This document shows, piece after piece, positions 58,105 to 64,000 of a stretch of 64,000 nucleotides of DNA. The translations under genes were made by a program, and so were the position numbers. Where the stretch lies: contig NZ_JAPEMV010000001.1 of NCBI RefSeq assembly GCF_026342355.1, forward strand, positions 868,001 through 932,000, given 5' to 3'. The notes below the pieces were generated by a model. It was not told the origin of the DNA. It saw only the letters and a list, made by a program, of their open reading frames with translations, and made no database searches. Numbering within the stretch: the first letter of the stretch is position 1; each line of letters opens with the position of its first letter. Source of the stretch: Streptomyces sp. NBC_00249 (GTDB lineage: Bacteria; Actinomycetota; Actinomycetes; Streptomycetales; Streptomycetaceae).

Positions 58105-59583
58105 CTACTCGGGGACCGCGAGGCGGAAGCGGAAGTTCGAGAACAGCTCGGTCTCGGCCCGCCCGGCGCCCCTCAGGCGCAGCGCGTAGCCGACCAGGGC
58201 GTGGTCGAGCATGTAGAGCCGGTTGCCCTCGGCGACGCCGTCCTCGGAGAGCTGCTCGATGGACCAGGCCATCGCGGAGCTGCCTCCGTAGCGGGCGCGC
58301 GGCTCGAAGAGGCGGTGCGAGACGCCTATCTCCCCGAGCATGTTGAGGACGTAGCTCAGCGGGTAGGGCCGGTTGTCGCGGTCCTCCTCGGTCCGGTCCA
58401 GGTCCGGGTACGAGTCCACGAGGCGTTCGACGGTCTCGTCGGTCAGCAGGTCGGTGCGGCCGGTGACCATGGCCGTCGAGATCATGTACGGGTAGGCGAT
58501 CCCGTTGAGGAAGAAGTTCGCACCGGGATCCACCTCCTTCCACTGCCCGACCACGCCCTCCACGAAGGCGTCCAGGTCCGGCACCTGCTCCTCCAGGCGG
58601 CCCAGGTTGTGCAGGGCCACCAGGTAGTAGAGGCCCATGTGGGTCCGCTCGACCGGGGCGAGACCGGCCATCAGCTCCTTGGCCTCGGCCAGTCGGTCCT
58701 TGCCGTAGGTCAGGTACTCCTCGCGGCCGGACATCGCGATCGCGTTCAGCATCGTCAGGAGCGGATAGACCTTCGAGAAGCTGTCCGTCATCGGGCTGGG
58801 GAAGGACGGCGGGTTGTTCAGCTCGTCGGCGCGGTCCAGGTAGTCGAGGACCTCTTCGATGTAGTCGCGCCCGCCGCCCGAGATCAGCGCGCCGTGGCCC
58901 AGCAGCGAGACCACCGACAGGAGCATGGATCCGCCGCGCCCCCGGAAGAAGGGACCGGGGATCCGCTCCAGCAGGTCCAGCGCCTCGGTGACGTAGTCAC
59001 GCGGACCGGAGACCAGCCGGTCCTGGAGCCCCAGCTGACCGAGCGCCAGGAAGACGGCGGAGTAGGCCGAGAGCCGCTCGTAGTCGCCGTGCCGGCCGCT
59101 GTTCTCGTCCTCGATCCGGTCCGGCTGGATCTCGTCCGCCACCGCGAGGATCTCCGCCGGGAAGTCCAGGTCGTCGTTGACGAGGAATTCCCGGTCGAGG
59201 CCCAGTTTCGCGAAGGCGTCCATCAGGATGCAGCCGGCCATCAGGCGGTAGTAGTGGTTCTTCTCCGACCGCACCGCTTCGAGGATCGGGCCGAGCGCCG
59301 GCCCGACCGCCGCCTCGCCGATTCCCCCGGGGTCCTCGACCTCCAGGACGAGATCCGCCAGGAGCCGGGAGAAGAGGGTGTAGGTATTGGCGGCCGAAAC
59401 CCGCTGCTCCAGAAGGCCGAACGTCTGCCGGATCTGCGCGGCGAGAGCGGGATCGTAGGCAATGGGGTATTGGCCGAGTCCGATTCCCCGCACCATCCGG
59501 CTCCACGGAGTCGCGATCATGCGGGATTCGTTGCGCAGATCCTTCAGGCCCGCCACGGGCAAGGAGGTCGAAGCAATCGCCAT
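58105..59583 (-). CDS. Helical protein of unknown family, partner of the acyltransferase-kinase
   Basis: A 492-aa soluble, all-helical protein; ATG 59583 has AGGAAGGATC upstream. There is no signal peptide. Segments such as NTYTLFSRLLADLVLEV, KNHYYRLMAGCILMDAF, YSAVFLALGQLGL, FFRGRGGSMLLSVVSLLGHGALIS, ERTHMGLYYLVALHNLG and NRLYMLDHALVGYALRL recur with a spacing like an alpha/alpha barrel or terpenoid-cyclase-like fold. DxDxxD or DDxxD cyclase motifs are not visible. It is transcribed right after the AT-kinase gene; a long hairpin separates them. Function unknown. Confidence 0.8.
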   Translation of the reverse strand: MAIASTSLPVAGLKDLRNESRMIATPWSRMVRGIGLGQYPIAYDPALAAQIRQTFGLLEQRVSAANTYTLFSRLLADLVLEVEDPGGIGEAAVGPALGPILEAVRSEKNHYYRLMAGCILMDAFAKLGLDREFLVNDDLDFPAEILAVADEIQPDRIEDENSGRHGDYERLSAYSAVFLALGQLGLQDRLVSGPRDYVTEALDLLERIPGPFFRGRGGSMLLSVVSLLGHGALISGGGRDYIEEVLDYLDRADELNNPPSFPSPMTDSFSKVYPLLTMLNAIAMSGREEYLTYGKDRLAEAKELMAGLAPVERTHMGLYYLVALHNLGRLEEQVPDLDAFVEGVVGQWKEVDPGANFFLNGIAYPYMISTAMVTGRTDLLTDETVERLVDSYPDLDRTEEDRDNRPYPLSYVLNMLGEIGVSHRLFEPRARYGGSSAMAWSIEQLSEDGVAEGNRLYMLDHALVGYALRLRGAGRAETELFSNFRFRLAVPE

Positions 59584-59705
59584 GAGTTGATCCTTCCTGC
59601 GGGTCGACACTGACCGCCGAAATCCATGGGCCGCACCGCGCCCTGAGCGGCGGATCCGCCCGGCCCGCACGTGGCGCCCGCGGGGGCGCCGACCTGAAAC
59701 CACTA

Positions 59706-59734
59706 GGAACACTCGCATCTGAAACTGGGGTTCC
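59706..59734 (-). promoter_or_regulatory. GGAAC-N19-GTTCC inverted repeat before the helical gene
   Basis: On the minus strand GGAAC (59734-59730) is followed 19 bases later by GTTCC (59710-59706). The GGAAC element is typical of ECF -35 boxes; alternatively the dyad is an operator. Confidence 0.4.
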
Positions 59735-59740
59735 GCCTGA

Positions 59741-59781
59741 CCCCCGGTGGAGCCCCGCGATCCGCGGGGCTCCACCGGGGG
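59741..59781. repeat. Perfect 19-bp hairpin between the AT-kinase and helical genes
   Basis: CCCCCGGTGGAGCCCCGCG (59741-59759) and its exact complement at 59763-59781 with an ATC loop, 6 bases after the stop of the AT-kinase gene. The T-run of a classical terminator is absent. Probably an attenuator or 3'-end stabiliser. Confidence 0.85.
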
Positions 59782-59787
59782 ACCGCC

Positions 59788-62700
59788 CTACGCCGCCGCC
59801 GTGCTCCGGAGCCGGCCCCGGCCGGCGTCGCCGAACCGCAGGCTGATCAGGGCGTGGCCGCGGGTGACGTAGGGCAGCGGCGGGACCGTGAGGCCCAGGA
59901 ACTCGTCCCGGTCGCCCTCCAGCATCTCCAGGGCCCAGTTGAGCCACTTGATGCCCTCGCAGTAGATCGCCACGGGGCGGCGCTGCGTCTGGTAGGTGTC
60001 CGTCAGCGTCCCGTCCAGCTCGGCCTGGAAGTGGAAGGGCGGCATCGCGGTGAAGTGGCTGCCCATCATGAAGACGAAGCGGATGAGCCAGTAGGGGTCG
60101 TCCTTGACGTACGGGGATTCCGGGTCGTCCAGTCCGTACGCGGCGGTCATGACGGGAGCGAAATGGTCCTCCATTCCGCGCGGGGCGGCCGTGGTGTCGA
60201 CCTCGGCGCCGGCGGCCGTCACATCCCTGACCTGGTAGGCCTTCTGGTACGGATTCCCCTCGTGGAATTCGATGTCGACGTGCGGAGTCGTGTCCTCGCC
60301 CGTGAGGACCCGCAGGTTGAACCGCTCGAAGTGGATCTCGTCGTAGTGGCCGACGGAATTGTGCCAGGGCTTGTTGTCGTACATCGGGTCGTCGCGGGTG
60401 TCGCGGCCGTCGGTCTTGAATCCGATGGAACGCGGGTCGAGGAACTTGATGCCCAGGGATTCCGCGGTGACGGCCTCCAGCGCCGCGTCGATCCACGTCT
60501 GCGGCGCACCCTCCTCGATCAGCCGCTGGGCGCGGAGCAGCGGCTCGGGGTCGGCCATCTTGATGTTCTCGGTGTTGGTGTCGCCCATGACCAGGGAGTG
60601 GAACCGCGGCTCCAGGACCTCCAGGTACTCCGGGTGCTCCCGGAAGCGCTCCAGCAGCGCCGTGTGGTTGAGGTAGGAGACGCCGTTGATGACGATCTGC
60701 GGGGTGTCCAGGAGCTGCGGGCCGAAGGTGACGGGGGCGGTGCGGCGGCTGAGCGCGAGCCGGTCCTCGATCTTCTGGAAGTAGGAGACGTCCACGGTCT
60801 CACCGGGTGCGGGGACCCGGTTGACGGAGTGCACCTCCTCGTTCAGGACCTTGAAGATCTCCTCGTACAGCCGGGCGATCACGGCCGGCGGCGGGGAGTG
60901 CTTCTCGACGAACCGGCTGACCTCCTCGCCCTTCACGTAGCTCATCTCGTAGATCACCTCCCGGTCGGTGGCCCTGCCGTCCTTGCGCAGGTGCTCCGGG
61001 ACGGGGATGTCGCGCTCCAGGATCTCGCCGACCTCGGGGAAGTTGCGCCGTACCGAATCGGGCAGGGCCTGGAGGTACTCCGCCTGCTTGCGGGCCTTGG
61101 CGAAGGGCGGCAGCATCACGCCCTCGCCCTCGGGGTTCCAGTTGGCGGTGGTCAGGGCCTCGCTGAGGATCTTGCGGACGGTTACCTCCTCGTCCCCCTC
61201 CCGCTTGATGAAGATGGTCATGGACTCGCTGCCGCCGGCGCCGAAGCCGACGATCTGCTCCCCGGCGTGGATGTAGGAGTAGACGGTGCTGCGCAGGAGC
61301 CGGCGGCCCTGGGCGTAGCGCAGCACCTTCTCGTTCTCGGGGGTCAGGCTGAGGACGGAGCGGTCCTCGAAGGCGTCGAGGCCGGGGTGGGCGCGCCGCT
61401 CCCGGATCTCGGCCGGGACGAGCAGGGAGATGACGTCCTTGCGGTAGGGCCCGGTGTCCACGCCGGCGGGGTCCAGGGGTGATCCGAGGGAGAGGATCTG
61501 GGTGTGCCCGTTGAGGTGGATCCGGCGGACGGGGGTGTCGAGGGCGTCGTCGGTGAAGACGGCGCGGGTGCCGGCCTCCAGGTCCTTGCGGGACTGCAGG
61601 GGGATGCCTTCGGGTGAGATGACGGGGACCTCGGACTTGCGCAGCGAGGTCAGGAACCGCTCCAGGGCTGCCCGTGCCTCCTGCGATCCCGCGCCCGCCC
61701 GTTCGTACGCGCCGGCCAGGGCCATGGCGTCGGCCAGGGGGACGGCCTCGGCGGCGGCGAGGGCGACCAGCCAGCCCGTGGGGTCGGCGCCCTCGACGAA
61801 GTAGTCGCTCTGGGCGAAGACGGCGGGCCGGTGCTTGCGGAGCAGCTGGAACAGCGTGTACTGGTACGCGATCCCGCTCTCCGCGGTCCCCTCGCCCGGC
61901 GGGCCCCCGGGCAGCCGGTCGAGGATCCCGGACGCCGGGGCGTGGGTGTCCAGGAGCAGGCGCGCCTCGCGGGCCAGGTCCTCCTGGCCCGGGCCGGAGG
62001 GCCGGGCGAAGTGGAGGACCACCACCTCGGGCTGCTTGACGTCGGTGGAGGCTCGCTCGGAGACGCGGCCCTCGACGTCGAGCACCTTGAGCTCGGTGTA
62101 GGCCTGGCCGAGGGTGTCTGGATCTCCGTCGATCCGCTTCTTCAGCCGTGCCTGGAGGACCAGTTCGCCCCGGTCGACGTCGACGGCGTCGCGGTGGTTG
62201 AAGGTGTGCTGGAAGACCTCCAGGAAGCGGTGGAAGGCCGGTGATCCGTCCCGCTCGGACTGGAGCATCTCCCGGGTGATGACGCGGCTCATGGTCCGGT
62301 AGAGGTACTTCTCGAAGAAGGGGCTCTTCGCCGCCATGCGCAGGAGGCTGCGGAGGGTGTCGTAGTGCTGCTGCGCCAGGGTTCCGCCCTCCTCGCGGAG
62401 CCGGTCCATCTCCCGCGTCAGGCCGTTCATCAGCTGGACGGAGCCGAGGAGCAGGTCGGTCTCCGTGAATTCACCGGTGTACGACATCGAGGGCGCCTCT
62501 ACGTTGTTGTCGGCCAGCAATTGCAGGGACTTCTTTCCCAGTCCGAGTTCCAGGATCATGTCGGCGTCGAGGCTTTTCAGGATCTCGGCGGTGGTCCGGG
62601 AGGCCATGACTTCGTCGGTCATCGCCAGGACCGCGTTCCTGATGTCCGATCCGACGGCGAGCAGGCCCGCGTCGTTGTTCGAGACCACCGGGGTGTGAGG

Positions 62701-63573
62701 GTTCTTGAAAATGATGACGTTCTCCTCGATGAAACGTGCCAGTGCGCGGCGGACGGACAGCATCCGCTCGGAATGGGCCAGAAACGTGGTCGGAGCTTTG
62801 AGCTCTTCCGTCTCGATGGCCGGGAAGTCCTTCATGAACAGGTCGAACCGTGTTTTGGCGCCGAGCCGGACGTAGACGTTCACCTGCCGGGGGGAGTACA
62901 GCTTGTGCACTTCCACGTCGGTGGTGGGATACGTGCTCCCGACGGCCGCCAGGAGGGCGGCGAGGTCCTCGGGGCCGCCCTTCAGGGCGACCACGTGGGA
63001 GGGTTCCGGCACCAGGGCCCCGCCCCGGGCGGTGTCGGGGAGGTAGGCGGCCAGTTCCCTCGCGAGGGGCTCGGCGGATCCCTCGCCCTGGGCGGCCACC
63101 AGCATGAGCGGGGTGAAGGCCCGGGCGATGCGGACGCCGTCCGCGACGGAGAGGGAGCCGCTGGCCACCGCGGAGGCCAGGACGCCGAAGCTCTCGCCGG
63201 TGTAGGCGGAGAAGGTCAGGGGGAGGCCGGCGCGGGCCGCCGTGGCCCGCAGGTAGGCGTGCAGGGCCAGGTTGTGCACCAGGAACGCCGCCCCGATGAA
63301 GCCCTGCTGTGCGAGCTTTCCCTCCGGCATGTTCTCCGGGGCCGTCAGGAGCCGCTCCGGCCGGCCGGGGAATCCGAGTGCCCGGGCGCCGTCCTCGTAG
63401 ATTCCGGCGACTTCCGGCATTCCGCTGTCGAGGAGGAAACGGCCGAGGTTCTGGTATGCGGCGCGGCTGCCGAGTCCCGGGAAGAAACCGACGATGTTGT
63501 GCCGTCCCGCTTGCGGGAGGCCCTCCTTGGCCACGGAATCGGATAACCCCATCGCTTTTTCGTCGAGTTTCAT
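59788..63573 (-). CDS. Acyltransferase/kinase chimera: AT, degenerate AT, APH-like kinase
   Basis: A 1261-aa protein; ATG 63573 has GGAGGAAGG upstream. Residues about 25-400: an acyl-CoA:ACP transferase-type domain (GFFPGLGSRA, GESFG with Ser128, FLAHSERM with His267, VVSNNDAG, LELGLGKKSL). About 400-580: helical linker. About 590-720: a second AT-like segment (AVFAQSDYFVEGADPTGWLV, VPVISPEGIPLQ) without a GxSxG. About 770-1150: an APH/choline-kinase-like fold: glycine loop GFGAGGSES, VMGDTNTENI (Asp998, Asn1003) for the catalytic loop and FLDPRS (Asp1046) for the metal-binding DFG position. It may couple acyl transfer with phosphorylation of a small substrate. No close family recognised. Confidence 0.85.
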   Translation of the reverse strand: MKLDEKAMGLSDSVAKEGLPQAGRHNIVGFFPGLGSRAAYQNLGRFLLDSGMPEVAGIYEDGARALGFPGRPERLLTAPENMPEGKLAQQGFIGAAFLVHNLALHAYLRATAARAGLPLTFSAYTGESFGVLASAVASGSLSVADGVRIARAFTPLMLVAAQGEGSAEPLARELAAYLPDTARGGALVPEPSHVVALKGGPEDLAALLAAVGSTYPTTDVEVHKLYSPRQVNVYVRLGAKTRFDLFMKDFPAIETEELKAPTTFLAHSERMLSVRRALARFIEENVIIFKNPHTPVVSNNDAGLLAVGSDIRNAVLAMTDEVMASRTTAEILKSLDADMILELGLGKKSLQLLADNNVEAPSMSYTGEFTETDLLLGSVQLMNGLTREMDRLREEGGTLAQQHYDTLRSLLRMAAKSPFFEKYLYRTMSRVITREMLQSERDGSPAFHRFLEVFQHTFNHRDAVDVDRGELVLQARLKKRIDGDPDTLGQAYTELKVLDVEGRVSERASTDVKQPEVVVLHFARPSGPGQEDLAREARLLLDTHAPASGILDRLPGGPPGEGTAESGIAYQYTLFQLLRKHRPAVFAQSDYFVEGADPTGWLVALAAAEAVPLADAMALAGAYERAGAGSQEARAALERFLTSLRKSEVPVISPEGIPLQSRKDLEAGTRAVFTDDALDTPVRRIHLNGHTQILSLGSPLDPAGVDTGPYRKDVISLLVPAEIRERRAHPGLDAFEDRSVLSLTPENEKVLRYAQGRRLLRSTVYSYIHAGEQIVGFGAGGSESMTIFIKREGDEEVTVRKILSEALTTANWNPEGEGVMLPPFAKARKQAEYLQALPDSVRRNFPEVGEILERDIPVPEHLRKDGRATDREVIYEMSYVKGEEVSRFVEKHSPPPAVIARLYEEIFKVLNEEVHSVNRVPAPGETVDVSYFQKIEDRLALSRRTAPVTFGPQLLDTPQIVINGVSYLNHTALLERFREHPEYLEVLEPRFHSLVMGDTNTENIKMADPEPLLRAQRLIEEGAPQTWIDAALEAVTAESLGIKFLDPRSIGFKTDGRDTRDDPMYDNKPWHNSVGHYDEIHFERFNLRVLTGEDTTPHVDIEFHEGNPYQKAYQVRDVTAAGAEVDTTAAPRGMEDHFAPVMTAAYGLDDPESPYVKDDPYWLIRFVFMMGSHFTAMPPFHFQAELDGTLTDTYQTQRRPVAIYCEGIKWLNWALEMLEGDRDEFLGLTVPPLPYVTRGHALISLRFGDAGRGRLRSTAAA

Positions 63574-63679
63574 CTCTGCCTTCCTCCGCGTCCTGGTCCG
63601 CTACCGGGAGGGTTTCCTCCGGTGCGATCTCCGTTCACTCTTCGAGAATAGGCAGGAGGGAAGGGGGTGTTGGGCGCCT

Positions 63680-63723
63680 CATCATGAACGTGCCATTCCG
63701 GGGACGCATTGGCAGCATCATGA
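63680..63723. repeat. Direct repeats CATCATGA upstream of the AT-kinase gene
   Basis: CATCATGA occurs at 63680-63687 and 63716-63723, 36 bases apart, with partly complementary TGCCATT and ATTGGCA between them, upstream of the AT-kinase start. Each contains the palindrome TCATGA. Possible binding sites for the LuxR-type regulator. Confidence 0.4.
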
Positions 63724-63763
63724 CACCCCGTGCCACCGCTGACCGACGACCCGGCCGGACGGC

Positions 63764-63810
63764 GAAAAGGCCCCCTCCGCCCGGAGTTCCGGGATCGGAG
63801 GAGGCCTTTC
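63764..63810 (-). terminator. Terminator of the LuxR-type gene
   Basis: AAAGGCC/GGCCTTT and CTCCG/CGGAG arms enclose an inner CCGGA/TCCGG hairpin; the minus strand continues with TTTT at 63768-63765, so it ends the leftward LuxR transcript before the AT-kinase promoter region. Confidence 0.75.
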
Positions 63811-63861
63811 ACCCCTCTGGCAGGGTGCTGCCGGGTCAGGGGGAAATCACTGCCGCACGGG

Positions 63862-64000
63862 TCATTGTTCGGCGGGGTCGATGAGCCCGAGCTGCGCGGC
63901 GCGCACCCCGGCCTGGAAGCGGGACGTCGCCTCCAGGCGGTTCATCAGGGAGGCGATGTGCCGGCGGTAGGTCCGCACGGACAGCCCGAGGTCGCGGGCC
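63862..64000 (-). CDS. LuxR-type regulator, C-terminal HTH only (cut by window edge)
   Basis: The last 46 codons are visible: ARDLGLSVRTYRRHIASLMNRL is the recognition part of a LuxR HTH (LSVRT..RHI), then GVRAAQLGLIDPAEQ to the stop at 63862. The N-terminal part, which would show whether it is a response regulator or a stand-alone type, lies outside. It is upstream of the AT-kinase gene on the same strand and is the best candidate for its regulator. Confidence 0.8.
   Translation of the reverse strand, partial: ARDLGLSVRTYRRHIASLMNRLEATSRFQAGVRAAQLGLIDPAEQ

Noticed and set aside
59584..59740. In-frame N-terminal extension or separate leader peptide for the helical protein (from an ATG near 59717)
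   Set aside because: No ribosome site precedes it, it is Arg/Gly-rich, and the ATG at 59583 has a good site.
59741..59781. Classical rho-independent terminator
   Set aside because: Hairpin is perfect but no T-run follows on either strand, so listed as a repeat with possible attenuator role.

Overview
The window is about 73% GC with strong GC3 bias, GTG/TTG starts, purine-rich ribosome sites, frequent ATGA/GTGA gene overlaps and gene families (SigK-type ECF/RskA pairs, TetR/LysR/LuxR regulators, secreted glycosidases, P450s, type I PKSs) that point to a Streptomyces chromosome. No rRNA, tRNA, CRISPR array, transposase or phage gene is visible. The content looks like accessory or arm-type chromosome rather than core.

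Layout: (1) 1-4.9 kb: the end of a P450, a hairpin-rich leader, then a coupled operon of a serine hydrolase, an alpha-dioxygenase-type heme peroxidase and a WXG-like protein, facing a small membrane protein. (2) 5-8.4 kb: universal stress protein, membrane esterase, and a TetR plus PLP-lyase operon with a nested palindromic operator. (3) 8.5-12.6 kb: two secreted glycosidases (GH27 alpha-galactosidase and GH89 alpha-N-acetylglucosaminidase). (4) 12.9-17.7 kb: ECF sigma/anti-sigma pair, membrane-anchored sulfite-oxidase-like protein and membrane esterase. (5) 17.7-21.5 kb: P450, secreted PT-linker protein and a LysR regulator. (6) 21.9-39.4 kb: a seven-gene, translationally coupled operon headed by two PUFA-synthase-like megasynthases (NMO-KS-AT-ACP-KR and KS-AT-DH-PPTase), then a free ACP, a hydrolase, a glycosyltransferase, a membrane/zinc-ribbon methyltransferase and a degenerate galactokinase-like protein; a methylated glycolipid is the simplest product guess. 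(7) 39.5-40.8 kb: a secreted phosphoesterase carrying the same C-terminal module as the PT protein on the other side of the operon, in inverted orientation.

(8) 40.8-47.5 kb: SDR, methyltransferase remnant, a divergent TetR // VOC-UvrA-like self-protection operon, another TetR and an enoyl-CoA hydratase-family gene. (9) 47.5-53.1 kb: a scarred accessory patch with a stop-interrupted gene, a relic resembling the end of the nearby HerA-like ATPase, two lower-GC orphan genes, the ATPase itself (apparently starting at CTG) and its membrane partner. (10) 53.1-58 kb: AraC regulator, two MFS exporters, a SAP/DUF6434-type protein and an isochorismatase-family hydrolase. (11) 58.1-64 kb: an unusual pair, a 492-aa helical protein and a 1261-aa chimera of an acyltransferase, a degenerate second acyltransferase and an APH-like kinase, downstream of a LuxR-type regulator cut by the window edge.

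The two places most likely to hold undescribed biology are the PUFA-synthase-like glycolipid operon with its pseudo-galactokinase, and the acyltransferase-kinase chimera with its helical partner. The lipase/alpha-dioxygenase cassette is a third candidate, for bacterial oxylipin formation.
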